Positions 26,421 through 35,662 of a stretch of 64,000 nt of DNA are shown piece by piece. The position numbers and the translations under genes are program-made. The notes below the pieces were generated by a model. It did not search any database and was not told the DNA's origin. It was given only the letters and a program-made list of their open reading frames with translations. Source of the stretch: Promethearchaeota archaeon (GTDB lineage Archaea; Asgardarchaeota; Lokiarchaeia; Sigyniarchaeales; SOKP01); the NCBI GenBank assembly GCA_019058295.1, contig JAHPZI010000030.1, forward strand, positions 141,164 to 205,163, given 5' to 3'. How positions within the stretch are numbered: the stretch's first letter is position 1; each line of letters begins with the position of its first letter.

Positions 26421-27614
26421 ATGAATAATTCATTGACTCCAGAGAAGATCCTAGATAATGTAATTAATAATAATATTAGTTTTAATGAAGCAATAGAGCT
26501 ATTAATCTCTATAATTGAAGTTAGTGAAAGTGAGAATGTAAGAGCCAAATGTATAGATGCCTTTAGTAAGATAGACGTAAAAAATAATAAAATCTTTAAA
26601 ATACTGGAAAATCATTTATTATCCGATGAAAGCCCATCGGTAAGGGGCGCCGCCGCTAAAGTATTAGTATCCAAATTTCCAAAAGATAGCATAGATCCGT
26701 TAAGATGGACAATTCAGCGCGATAATTCTGCTATTGTATTAAAAACAATAGCTTATTCTTTAGAAAATGAAGAAAACCAGAATTTTAAAATTTTAAAGAA
26801 AGAACTAACTGCTAATTTTGAGAGAATTGCGGCGATTTACGGAATACTTCCAGATGAATTATTATTACTTTTAAATTTAGAATTTGATCTTGACTTTTTT
26901 AATGAAACCAGGTCAAACTCGGTGTTTGGCGTTAGATATGGCAGTTTAAGAAGTTTTGCGTTAAGAGATGGTCATGTAAATGCTTTACATCTTGATGGGT
27001 TAAAAGATCTTCCAGAATCAATAGGATCTTTCAAGTACTTACAATATCTAAATGTTAGCAATAATAATCTCAATCAAATACCTAAATCAATAGGATCACT
27101 CACTTCTCTTAAAGCATTATGGTTAAGTAATAATAATATTAAAAACATTCCTGAATCAATAGGTTCTCTAAAATCCTTGATATCATTAAAATTGGACAAT
27201 AATAACCTTCAAGAAATACCCAAGTCCATCAAAAATTTAACAAACCTCAAATATTTAGATTTAAAAAATAATAAAATTCAAGAAATTCCTGATGCAATAG
27301 ATTTACTTAAATTTCTAGAGCAATTAGACTTAAGACATAATCAAATTGAAAAAATTCCTGAGTCAATAGGTTCGCTAGCTCTACTTGAAGAATTATGGTT
27401 AAGCCATAATAAAATTCAAAAAATTCCCGAAAGATTAAAGGATCTTAAGAATTTAAAATATTTAGATTTAGGAAACAATAATATCCGAGAAATTACTGAA
27501 TCAATAGGCTCATTAAAGTCATTAGTATCTTTAAATTTAACAGAAAATTTTATTCAAAATATTCCACAATCAATAGAAGATTTAAAAAAAAGGAATGTAA
27601 AGATTTTATATTAA
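26421..27614 (+). CDS. HEAT-like / leucine-rich repeat protein
   Basis: A 397-aa soluble protein. Residues 1-125 form helical HEAT-like repeats (AIELLISIIEVSESENVRAK, LLSDESPSVRGAAAKVL). Residues about 190-390 hold eight or so 23-residue LRRs of the form SIGSL.SL..L.L..N.I..IPE. The HEAT-like part resembles the C-terminal half of the AN1 protein at 54903, pointing to a shared module. There is no TM or signal peptide. It is probably a cytosolic interaction scaffold. It starts 24 bases after the TPP enzyme. Confidence 0.8.
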   Translation: MNNSLTPEKILDNVINNNISFNEAIELLISIIEVSESENVRAKCIDAFSKIDVKNNKIFKILENHLLSDESPSVRGAAAKVLVSKFPKDSIDPLRWTIQRDNSAIVLKTIAYSLENEENQNFKILKKELTANFERIAAIYGILPDELLLLLNLEFDLDFFNETRSNSVFGVRYGSLRSFALRDGHVNALHLDGLKDLPESIGSFKYLQYLNVSNNNLNQIPKSIGSLTSLKALWLSNNNIKNIPESIGSLKSLISLKLDNNNLQEIPKSIKNLTNLKYLDLKNNKIQEIPDAIDLLKFLEQLDLRHNQIEKIPESIGSLALLEELWLSHNKIQKIPERLKDLKNLKYLDLGNNNIREITESIGSLKSLVSLNLTENFIQNIPQSIEDLKKRNVKILY

Positions 27615-27624
27615 TAAAAAGATT

Positions 27625-28179
27625 ATGAAGAAAATATTAGGAGTAATGGGAAGTCCCCGTATTAATGGTAATACGCATGTTTTAGTTTCCAAAATATTAG
27701 AAGGAGCGAAGGAAAAAGGAGCTGCTACAGATATTATTTTATTAAAAGATTTAAATATTCTAGAATGCGATGGATGTCATACATGCTGGAAAGGCAGTGA
27801 GTGCAGTAAAAGCGACGATATGAATAATATTTATCCAAGAATAATTGAAAATGACATAATTTTGTTTGGCACCCCTGTATATTGGTATGGACCAACTGCG
27901 TTAATGAAAGCCTTTATTGATCGATTTGTCTACTTTAATTGTCCAGAAAACCGGATAAAAATAAAAGGTAAATCCGCTGTAATTGTAATCCCATTCGAGG
28001 AAGATAATCTGGAAACAGCTGACCTATTAGTGAAAATGTTTGAAAAATGCTTTGAGTATTTAGAAATTCCCCTTATTGAAAAAATTATCATTCCTGGAGT
28101 AACTAAAAGAGGAGAAGTTATAAAACAAGAAGCTACAATAAAACAATGTTATAATTTAGGGAAAAAATTAGCTATATAA
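27625..28179 (+). CDS. NADPH-dependent FMN reductase / iron-sulfur flavoprotein family
   Basis: A 184-aa flavodoxin-fold protein. MGSPRINGNTHVL is the FMN phosphate loop, and FGTPVYWYGPTALMKAFIDRF is typical of the family. The segment CDGCHTCWKGSECS carries four Cys in a row, as in iron-sulfur flavoproteins, though spacing differs among members. It probably moves electrons from NAD(P)H or ferredoxin to an unknown acceptor. It starts ten bases after the HEAT/LRR gene. Confidence 0.8.
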   Translation: MKKILGVMGSPRINGNTHVLVSKILEGAKEKGAATDIILLKDLNILECDGCHTCWKGSECSKSDDMNNIYPRIIENDIILFGTPVYWYGPTALMKAFIDRFVYFNCPENRIKIKGKSAVIVIPFEEDNLETADLLVKMFEKCFEYLEIPLIEKIIIPGVTKRGEVIKQEATIKQCYNLGKKLAI

Positions 28180-28210
28180 GTGTACATTTAACAATTGTTT
28201 ACCAGCGTTA

Positions 28211-28426
28211 TTATTTAGGGGAAAAGCCCGGGGCACCATCTTTAAATTTTTCTGAAGCAGGTTCACCGCCAATCCCCCAATGAGTTCTGGGAATTTCGTG
28301 GACAATTACTTCAACGGCATGCTGAGGTACACCTAAATCAACAAAAACTTGAGTAATTTTCTCAATAACGATTTTAACTCTATCTACACCAAATCCTTTC
28401 CATACATTTACATGAATAGTCGGCAT
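28211..28426 (-). CDS. 4-oxalocrotonate tautomerase family protein
   Basis: A 71-aa protein that begins MPTIHVNVWKGF; removal of Met exposes Pro1, the general base of this family. VEVIVHEIPRTHWGIGG matches the 4-OT core, with the conserved Arg region. GAGGT lies seven bases upstream of the ATG. Members tautomerise enols or dehalogenate; the natural substrate here is unknown. Confidence 0.82.
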   Translation of the reverse strand: MPTIHVNVWKGFGVDRVKIVIEKITQVFVDLGVPQHAVEVIVHEIPRTHWGIGGEPASEKFKDGAPGFSPK

Positions 28427-28480
28427 TGATTTACCTCTATTTTATAATTTTTAATAATTATTATTTAAAAATATATAATT

Positions 28481-30025
28481 TTAATTTTTGTTATAAATCG
28501 AATATTTATTATCTAATTTTTCTTTAAATTGCTGAGAGAAATTAAATTTTTTTGCATACAAATCGAAAATTAACTCATCTATAACTTTTTGGTCATTTTT
28601 ATAGTCGTAATTTATATCTTTCTTTTTATTTTCAATTATTTTTTTAACTATACTTTCTACTTTTTCTTTTGTTTCATTGTCGGGTAAAATAAAAGGTAAA
28701 GCGTGAATTCCAGTTAATTGAATACTATTCGTATTATTTATAATACCATTCATAAGGTAATTATATAAAGAGCAGTTTAAAAGACCAAGAGCATATTCTA
28801 TTGAGAGGGAATTATTTTCTATAATAAAGCCAATTGCCTTATTTGAATCCCAATAACATCCTTTAGGCATGTATCGAGCTGCCAACCTTGAGCTTACACC
28901 ACTTATAACAATTCCTTCTTGTTCGAAAGGTACATTATTAGGAATATCATAAATTGAAATTGATTCAGGAGTCCAGAAAAGTGCTTCTATTATTGGGCGG
29001 TAATATTGATCACTACCTCCCCGTTTCATATAGGGCTTCCATTTTTTAGTTTCTAGAAGAGCTTTTGGGATAATTTTATGTTTTTTGTTAGAATTGGTTA
29101 TTTTTTTATTTCTTTTTTCAAAAATTTCAGCTAATTCAGTGCCCTCCACAGCAGCAATATATTTTAAATTATTATGAGTATGCATCCCAATATTTCCATT
29201 TATGTATCCTTCTAATTTGGGTGATTTTTCAAATAAATCTATGACCTCTTCTTCGATATCAGTAAAGAATAAATTAAAAGGTAATAAATGATATCTTTTT
29301 TGCTTAAATTCATGAACTATTTTTGGATTATTATAATCATTTTCACTCTCAATCCGAGGTATGATTCTCATAATATTTTCTGATCGATTTATTCTATTTT
29401 CTTTTCCAGAACATTTTTCTAAAATAGTTATAACTGTAGATATACTTACATTTTGACTATCAAACAAATTTTTAGGCACTAAGAGGATTTCCTTGATTTT
29501 GCATGTACTAAGGATAAATTTTCTTAATCTCGTATGTGTATTTAATGTCAAAAAAGAGTCGCTTGTTATAAATCCAAGTCTTCCTCCTTCTTTTAATCTC
29601 CATATACTACTTACTATAAACATTGAATAAGTCTCATGAGCATTAATCTTTCCGAATATCTTATGTAATTTTTTTTTATTCTTTTTTACATATTGACTTG
29701 ATTTGTTTAGGTAGGGTGGATTAGCTATAATCACATCAAATTGAAAATTTAATAGGGGAGTATAAGATAACAAATAATCTTGATCCGTAAAAGAAATTCC
29801 AAGATCCTTCATTTTTTTTTTATAATCTGGATTAATATCATAAGTTTGAATTTGATCTGATTTGACTCCAGATTTTAATAATTCTTCAATAAAAATACCC
29901 GGTCCAACACAAGGATCTAAAATTTTTTCATCTCTCCTAAATGGTGCTAAACGAGAAATGATATATTCAGCTGTTTTAGTAGAAGTTAAAACTAAACCTA
30001 ATTCTTTATTGTTTAATTTATTAAT
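28481..30025 (-). CDS. Adenine-specific DNA methyltransferase with non-standard start
   Basis: The long frame reads 514 codons from 30025 to 28481. Residues from about 10: LGLVLTSTKTAEYIISRL, then motif I DPCVGPGIFIEELL (SAM binding), and motif IV ANPPYLN, the N6-adenine/TaqI-Eco57I class. An ATG at 29812 lies after motif I and would give an inactive protein. No ATG, GTG or TTG opens the frame before a TGA just upstream; ATT at 30025 sits nine bases after AAGGAG. Either ATT starts it or one extra base broke the TTG-AGC start. No restriction partner is visible. Confidence 0.75.
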   Translation of the reverse strand: MNKLNNKELGLVLTSTKTAEYIISRLAPFRRDEKILDPCVGPGIFIEELLKSGVKSDQIQTYDINPDYKKKMKDLGISFTDQDYLLSYTPLLNFQFDVIIANPPYLNKSSQYVKKNKKKLHKIFGKINAHETYSMFIVSSIWRLKEGGRLGFITSDSFLTLNTHTRLRKFILSTCKIKEILLVPKNLFDSQNVSISTVITILEKCSGKENRINRSENIMRIIPRIESENDYNNPKIVHEFKQKRYHLLPFNLFFTDIEEEVIDLFEKSPKLEGYINGNIGMHTHNNLKYIAAVEGTELAEIFEKRNKKITNSNKKHKIIPKALLETKKWKPYMKRGGSDQYYRPIIEALFWTPESISIYDIPNNVPFEQEGIVISGVSSRLAARYMPKGCYWDSNKAIGFIIENNSLSIEYALGLLNCSLYNYLMNGIINNTNSIQLTGIHALPFILPDNETKEKVESIVKKIIENKKKDINYDYKNDQKVIDELIFDLYAKKFNFSQQFKEKLDNKYSIYNKN

Positions 30026-30033
30026 TGCTCAAC

Positions 30034-30040
30034 ACTCCTT
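30034..30040 (-). promoter_or_regulatory. Ribosome binding site before the methyltransferase ATT
   Basis: GAAGGAG on the minus strand, ending nine bases before ATT 30025 and only two before TTG 30032, whose frame closes after three codons. The spacing suits the ATT. Confidence 0.5.
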
Positions 30041-30109
30041 CACATAATATTCTATTAATCTCGAATCTTTTCATTACTTCATCTACATAAAATTACATCA
30101 ATCAATTAT

Positions 30110-31237
30110 TTATCTATTATTGGTATTATTATCAATTCTATTTATTACATCTAATATATATTTACAAAGCTTTTCTAAAAGAAAAGGATCGACTTTATCA
30201 ACAGTGTCGTTGATTGTGTGAAGATACTTATACGAATTCTTATCTCCAAAACCAAATCCTCTAAAATTTTTCTTTTTAAGATAATAAGCATCACTACGCC
30301 CAGTTCTGATAAATTTTTTTTTTGTATGGATAAAAGCATTCAAATTTTCCGCACTCTTAAAATAAATTGCTCCTTCTGTAGAAGTCCATATATCTAAACC
30401 TCTACCAATCGCATCAAAATTAAACATAATAGATTTTTCCCTCTCTAAATGCTCTATAATCTTATAAAAATTTCGAATTCCCATTGTTCCTGTTTCTTCT
30501 GCGCCTGTAAATATAAACCATAAATTATAATTCTTTAATCTAAACTTTGGACTTGAATAATGATTTAATAATTCTAAAACAGTAGCAATTCCAGATGCGT
30601 TATCAATGGCACCTGGAGATTTATTATTAGTCATATTTAAATCAATCATAACAGTTGAAATTAGGTTAATTCCTATAGGGACTATTCCTATAATATAAAG
30701 CCAAAAACTATATTGAATGAATAAAATATTCTTAAAAATAATTATAATTAAACCACATATCAGTGAATAAACCCATAATTTAAAAAAAATTCCCCGAAAT
30801 TTAATAGGTAATCTTTGTCCTTTTGAATCTAAATGTGAGAGAAATAAAATATTTCTATTCTTATTTTCTTCTTCCAGATTAACATATAGATTTTGGGATC
30901 TCCTATTTTTTCCTATTTTTATATTCTCTGGATTTCTGGTTTTAAAATATATTGGAATATAAATTAATAGGATAATTGATAAATTAAAAAAAAAGAAAAG
31001 ATCTCCAAAATTCAAATATAATACAAATAGAAACCAAAAACCCAGTGTAAAGACTAATTTTTGATAAACACGAGGATAAAAAGTAGTAAATGAAAATTCT
31101 TGAACCAAAGGTCTTAATTGTAAATCTTCTATCTTCTTTTTTCCAATTTCAAAAGCTTTTTTCTCGTTTTCAGTCCCGCTTAATCTTGGGAATGAGAAGT
31201 CATCTAAATTTTCTTTTATTCGGTTTCCATCTATCAT
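30110..31237 (-). CDS. Membrane M28-family metallopeptidase (paralog 3)
   Basis: A 375-aa protein. Landmarks are FSFPRLSGTENEKKAF, LSHLDSKGQRL, AIDNASGIATVLEL, TGAEETGTMGIR and a late His in YLHTINDTVDKVD. Two TM hairpins are in the same places as in the copy at 23157, and side-by-side reading shows these two are closest relatives. It faces away from the GH51 gene, sharing a 68-base divergent region. Probably a membrane aminopeptidase-like enzyme; substrate unknown. Confidence 0.82.
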   Translation of the reverse strand: MIDGNRIKENLDDFSFPRLSGTENEKKAFEIGKKKIEDLQLRPLVQEFSFTTFYPRVYQKLVFTLGFWFLFVLYLNFGDLFFFFNLSIILLIYIPIYFKTRNPENIKIGKNRRSQNLYVNLEEENKNRNILFLSHLDSKGQRLPIKFRGIFFKLWVYSLICGLIIIIFKNILFIQYSFWLYIIGIVPIGINLISTVMIDLNMTNNKSPGAIDNASGIATVLELLNHYSSPKFRLKNYNLWFIFTGAEETGTMGIRNFYKIIEHLEREKSIMFNFDAIGRGLDIWTSTEGAIYFKSAENLNAFIHTKKKFIRTGRSDAYYLKKKNFRGFGFGDKNSYKYLHTINDTVDKVDPFLLEKLCKYILDVINRIDNNTNNR

Positions 31238-31305
31238 GGGTGTAATTTATTAATTTTTGATAAATTAAAAAAACATTTAATAAAAATTATTTAATTTAAT
31301 TACCA

Positions 31306-32856
31306 ATGACAAATGAAAATAAAATTAGTATTAATGTAGGTTCTCCTAAAAAACCTATTGATTCTATGATCTATAGTAATTTTGTTGAACATTTAGGGGA
31401 ATGCATTCAAAATGGTTTATGGGCATATGATCCTGTCAATGTTCCATTAGTTACCGATAATCCGGTCTTAATTGGGATGAGACAAGACGTTTTACAAGCG
31501 GTAAAAGAATTGAAACTCACCGTCTTAAGAGCGTTTGGAGGTTGCTATTCTGATGTATATCATTGGAAGGATGCAATTGGTTCGAGAGATTCACGAAAAT
31601 TCGTTAAAAATTTACATTGGGGGGCCATAGAGGGAGCACCACCAGAAATTGGACCTGATATCGAAAATCAATTTGGTACCGACGAGTTTTTAACTTTATG
31701 TGAAGAAATTGGTGCTAAGCCTTATCTTAATGTGAATTATGGTACAGGAACACCTGAAGAGGCTGCAGATTGGGTAGAATATTGTAATGGCTCTATTGAT
31801 ACCGAATATGGTGCCTTAAGAGCTAAAAATGGGAGGAAAGAACCTTATAATGTCAAAATTTGGGGAATCGCCAACGAGATCTTTGGCTTTTGGGAGCCAG
31901 GATACGAAAAATTACCTGAGAATTATGCAAAGAAATATCTTAAATTCGCAAAGAAAATGAGAGAAAAAGATCCAACAATTAAATTAGTCGCTTGTGGCTA
32001 CGAAAATTCTAATTGGAATCGTACTGTTTTAAAAAATATTGGAGAAGAATGGGTTGATTATATTAGCATTCATCGATATTTACCATATGGTGCAGGTAAG
32101 GTAACTGGAAAAAAACACCCAGATAATCAAAGGTGTTATTATGCGTTAATGGCATCAAGTCCTTTAATTGAAAATGATATTAACGATACATGGAACGATA
32201 TTATTGCTGCATTAGGGAAAAATTCTCACGTACGTATAGCTTTTGACGAATGGGGCGTATGGTATTTATTTATGGATATAGTAAAAACCAATTATAACCT
32301 ACAAGATGGTGTTTGGACAGCAATTATTTTGATGACTTTTCAAAAAATGTCAGATAAATGTCCGATGGCTAATTGGGCTCAGTTAGTTAATTGTATTGGG
32401 ACTATTCAAACAGATCCAGATGGTTTAATCTTGACTCCAGTTTATTTGGCATTCAAACTGTTTGTCGATCATACGTATAATAATTTAATAGAGAATTTGA
32501 ATGTAAATTGTGAAACATTTGATACAGATAAATTTAGACGTATTCCTAAAGCTAATAATGTTCCATATATCGATTGTAATGCCACTATTAACGATGAAGG
32601 TAATAAATTGTCGATAATGCTTATTAATAAACATTTTACGGAACCATTAAATATCACTCTTGAGATAGAGGGATTCTCGCCTAAGGAACAAGGAGTACTT
32701 GTAGAACTAAACAGTCAATCTCCGTTTGAATATAACACAATAGAAAATCGCAATAAAATTAAATTAGAACATAAAGAAATCGACGATGTTAAACCTAATA
32801 TGACTCTTGAATTACCAGCACATTCAGTTAAGGTTATAAAATTAAACAAGAAATAA
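31306..32856 (+). CDS. GH51 alpha-L-arabinofuranosidase
   Basis: A 516-aa retaining glycosidase that would release arabinofuranose from oligosaccharides. The acid/base Glu191 is in WGIANEIFGFWEPGY and the nucleophile Glu315 in RIAFDEWGVWY. SNFVEHLGECIQNGLWA is the usual N-terminal motif and TLELPAHSVKVIKL closes the C-terminal beta domain. There is no signal peptide, so it is probably cytosolic. It converges on an IlvD/Edd dehydratase three bases away. Confidence 0.9.
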   Translation: MTNENKISINVGSPKKPIDSMIYSNFVEHLGECIQNGLWAYDPVNVPLVTDNPVLIGMRQDVLQAVKELKLTVLRAFGGCYSDVYHWKDAIGSRDSRKFVKNLHWGAIEGAPPEIGPDIENQFGTDEFLTLCEEIGAKPYLNVNYGTGTPEEAADWVEYCNGSIDTEYGALRAKNGRKEPYNVKIWGIANEIFGFWEPGYEKLPENYAKKYLKFAKKMREKDPTIKLVACGYENSNWNRTVLKNIGEEWVDYISIHRYLPYGAGKVTGKKHPDNQRCYYALMASSPLIENDINDTWNDIIAALGKNSHVRIAFDEWGVWYLFMDIVKTNYNLQDGVWTAIILMTFQKMSDKCPMANWAQLVNCIGTIQTDPDGLILTPVYLAFKLFVDHTYNNLIENLNVNCETFDTDKFRRIPKANNVPYIDCNATINDEGNKLSIMLINKHFTEPLNITLEIEGFSPKEQGVLVELNSQSPFEYNTIENRNKIKLEHKEIDDVKPNMTLELPAHSVKVIKLNKK

Positions 32857-32859
32857 TTC

Positions 32860-34527
32860 TTAATAAAGATAGGCACCATCCTTGGCAGAAGAAACATGTT
32901 TTCTGTAAAAATTTAAATATCCTGCTTTTATTTTAGGCTCTGGCCTCTTCCATCTTTTTAATCTTTCATTTAATTCATCATCTGAAATCAATAAATTTAA
33001 TATGCGTTTTTCAATATCAATCTCGATGAAATCTCCATCTTGAACTATTGCTATAGGTCCTCCTTCTATTGCCTCCGGACAAACATGCCCAATACATGGG
33101 CCTCGAGTTGCTCCGGAATAACGACCATCAGTAATCATCGCCACTGAATCTCCTAATCCCATACCAACTAAAATCGCAGCGGGGAGAGATAATTCTCTCA
33201 TTCCCGGTGAACCTTTTGGACCTTCGTATCTAATGACTAAAACATCTCCGTCTTGAATTTTATTTGATAATAGCGCTTCTTTTACATCTTCTTCACACTC
33301 AAAAACTTTTGCTGGTCCCTTATGTTGACGCATTTTTTGGCTTAAAGCGCTTTGTTTTATAATTGCGCCATCAGGTGCAAGATTCCCTTTTAAAACTGCA
33401 ATGCCTCCTTCGGTTGCTATTGGATCTTCTAAATTTCGAATGATTTGGTAATCTTCTATTTCTATCAATTCAAGATAATCGTTTAAAGTTAATCCAAGAA
33501 CATTTTTAGTCGATAAATCTAATAATTTAGATAATTTTTTCATTAGAACTCTCACACCTCCTGCATTATGAAATTCAGTAAGATTGTATTCGGAAGCTGG
33601 TTTGAACTTGGCTAATAATGGTATAGCCTTGCTAAAGGTATCAAAATCAAAATGATTTAGACTCCCACCGATTTCATGTGATAACGCACACATATGAAGT
33701 ATCATATTAGTTGAGCCACCAAAAGCCAAAGCAACTTTAATAGCATTTTCTATAGATTTATTCGTGATAATATCTAACGCTTTCACACTTTCATTAACTA
33801 AATCCATTATGTATTTACCAGTTTCCTTACATAAACCTTCCCTTTCTTTGCTAATGGCGTCCATAGTAGCACAACCAGGTAATGAAAGTCCCATTGCCTC
33901 CACAATACATGCCATCGTATTAGCCGTCCCCATCATATTACAAGCTCCAGGAGAGCAACAAGTTTCAGATTCGATAAGAAAAAATTCCTCTTTGGTAATT
34001 TTTCCTGCTTTATACAATCCAATTGCTTCCTTAATATCACACGTAACAAAAGTTTTTCCTTTAAGAGGGCCATCTTCGAAGGTTTTTGGTTCCATAATCC
34101 CCCCAGTTAAAAAAATCGTAGGAATATTACATCTAACAGCTGCTAATAACATTCCAGGAATGATTTTATCACAAGAGCAAAGCATTACCATGCCATCGAA
34201 ATTATAAGACTTTACTGTACACTCAATTGAAGCGGCGATAATTTCTCTTGAAGGTAAAACATATTTAGAAAAATTTCCTGAATTAGCAATACCATCACAA
34301 ATGGCGATTGTATTAAATTCCATTGGTGTGCCACCTGCTTCTCTCACTCCTTCCTTAACAAATTTACTTAATTTACACAAATGAATATGCCCAGGATTAA
34401 GTTCGTTCCAAGAATTAACAATCGCAATTCTCGGTTTTTCTAAATCTTCATAGGTATATCCACAACCGAGATATAAAGCTCTTTCATATGATTTGCTTGG
34501 ATCTAATTTATTCTTTTCAGATGTCAT
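32860..34527 (-). CDS. ilvD: IlvD/Edd-family dehydratase
   Basis: A 555-aa Fe-S dehydratase. Cluster ligands appear in [12 protein letters not shown] and [29 protein letters not shown] and [18 protein letters not shown] are active-site motifs. The length and motifs fit dihydroxy-acid dehydratase of branched-chain amino acid synthesis (fits leuC-leuD and the TPP enzyme elsewhere). The same family includes sugar-acid dehydratases, and the neighbouring GH51 makes arabinonate dehydratase a real alternative. Confidence 0.85.
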   Translation of the reverse strand: MTSEKNKLDPSKSYERALYLGCGYTYEDLEKPRIAIVNSWNELNPGHIHLCKLSKFVKEGVREAGGTPMEFNTIAICDGIANSGNFSKYVLPSREIIAASIECTVKSYNFDGMVMLCSCDKIIPGMLLAAVRCNIPTIFLTGGIMEPKTFEDGPLKGKTFVTCDIKEAIGLYKAGKITKEEFFLIESETCCSPGACNMMGTANTMACIVEAMGLSLPGCATMDAISKEREGLCKETGKYIMDLVNESVKALDIITNKSIENAIKVALAFGGSTNMILHMCALSHEIGGSLNHFDFDTFSKAIPLLAKFKPASEYNLTEFHNAGGVRVLMKKLSKLLDLSTKNVLGLTLNDYLELIEIEDYQIIRNLEDPIATEGGIAVLKGNLAPDGAIIKQSALSQKMRQHKGPAKVFECEEDVKEALLSNKIQDGDVLVIRYEGPKGSPGMRELSLPAAILVGMGLGDSVAMITDGRYSGATRGPCIGHVCPEAIEGGPIAIVQDGDFIEIDIEKRILNLLISDDELNERLKRWKRPEPKIKAGYLNFYRKHVSSAKDGAYLY

Positions 34528-34605
34528 CGTTAAGTATTTGTGCTATAGAGCTTTTATAAATTTAATTGATGTTAGATTTTTCTGATTCCTTCAGAAATTT
34601 ATTTT

Positions 34606-35529
34606 TTATTTTTTTTGAAAAGAAATTCCTTCAACTCTTAATACAAGTTCGACTATTTCTTCTAATAAATTGTGTAATTCTTTCTTATCAAATTCAGGAT
34701 TTTCGTGATTTAATTCTTCCCAAATGAAGAAAACTTTATTTTTAATTGGAAGAATAGCAGTATTTCCGAAATCAACATAATTATTCGATTGCTTTTCTTC
34801 TGCTCTAATGACTATAGAAGGAAAGATTTTACCAAACATTTCAACTTCCCCATCAATCATCTCAATTTTTTTAAAATCTGCTTTATGCATTTCGTTGATA
34901 ATTTTTTTCAGTTGTTTTATCAAAAACGTTATTGTTAGCTCATCATCTTCAACCTTATTATCGTAAATAGAAACTACAAAACCAATCATTTGAATTTTAT
35001 CAGATAACTTTGGATGTTGGAGGTGATATTCATAATAACCTTTTACCCCAAGAATATTGATCCCTTCTTCTTTTCTTTGAGTTTTTACGATCCACCCGTT
35101 CTTTAATAAGGACTCAAAATATGGCTGAATAAAGGGATCCAAATCATCATATGTTAGATTTAGACCACTCACATACACATTCTGGAGGGTCTCAATTACT
35201 TTTACCCTAACGCCTTTCAAGTAATCTAATTCCTTCTTCTTCTTTATAAAAATTTTATTAAAATATTCTTTAGGGTCCGTCGCAATAAAAGTTTTTAGAT
35301 TTTTCCCTTCCTCATCTAATAAATTTTCCTTAACACATTCTTTTTCAATTAATCTTTTTAAAATAGAATATAGCGTTGTTCGCTCAATGAATGGCAATTC
35401 TTCTCTAAGCTTCCTTACGATGGTACCTCTTTTTCCATATTTTATGAGAGTATAATAAATCTGTGCTTCATTAGAATCAAGATCCATTCTCTGTAATGCA
35501 TCTATCAATGATTTTTCTAGTTCTACCAT
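34606..35529 (-). CDS. TrmB-type transcriptional regulator
   Basis: A 307-aa protein from ATG 35529; an in-frame start at 35589 would lie upstream of the promoter. Residues 1-85 are a winged helix: MDLDSNEAQIYYTLIKYG then ERTTLYSILKRLIEKECV, the TrmB pattern. The remaining 220 residues form a mixed domain with no family I recognise and without the sugar-binding end of classical TrmB. It is divergent from a methyltransferase-polyferredoxin pair, with a paired repeat between, so it probably controls both sides. Confidence 0.7.
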   Translation of the reverse strand: MVELEKSLIDALQRMDLDSNEAQIYYTLIKYGKRGTIVRKLREELPFIERTTLYSILKRLIEKECVKENLLDEEGKNLKTFIATDPKEYFNKIFIKKKKELDYLKGVRVKVIETLQNVYVSGLNLTYDDLDPFIQPYFESLLKNGWIVKTQRKEEGINILGVKGYYEYHLQHPKLSDKIQMIGFVVSIYDNKVEDDELTITFLIKQLKKIINEMHKADFKKIEMIDGEVEMFGKIFPSIVIRAEEKQSNNYVDFGNTAILPIKNKVFFIWEELNHENPEFDKKELHNLLEEIVELVLRVEGISFQKK

Positions 35530-35550
35530 AATTAGAATATAATTATACAC

Positions 35551-35560
35551 ATATTTAAGT
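35551..35560 (-). promoter_or_regulatory. TATA box of the TrmB-type regulator
   Basis: ACTTAAATAT on the minus strand, 21 bases before ATG 35529. A leaderless transcript is likely. Repeat copy 1 (35563-35582) lies directly upstream. Confidence 0.5.
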
Positions 35561-35562
35561 TT

Positions 35563-35616
35563 TGTTGATCTGTTTCGACACAAAAACATTTAAATATGTT
35601 GACCCGTTTAGTCACA
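35563..35616. promoter_or_regulatory. Paired operator-like repeats in the divergent promoter
   Basis: TGTTGATCTGTTTCGACACA (35563-35582) and TGTTGACCCGTTTAGTCACA (35597-35616) match at 16 of 20 positions and start 34 bases apart. Each is also partly palindromic (TGTTGA with TCGACA; TGTTGAC with GTCACA). Copy 1 abuts the regulator's TATA box; copy 2 abuts the methyltransferase gene's TATA box. Binding there could repress both directions. Confidence 0.6.
35588..35597 (+). promoter_or_regulatory. TATA box of the methyltransferase gene
   Basis: ATTTAAATAT, 65 bases before ATG 35663, leaving a leader of about 40 bases with AAGGAGGT. It touches repeat copy 2. Confidence 0.5.
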
Positions 35617-35662
35617 TAATCATAAAAAAAAAAACTAATAAAAAAAAAGGAGGTATAAAAAA

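Noticed and set aside
29862..30047. Plus-strand open frame beside the methyltransferase
   Set aside because: It is the antisense of the methyltransferase motif I region.
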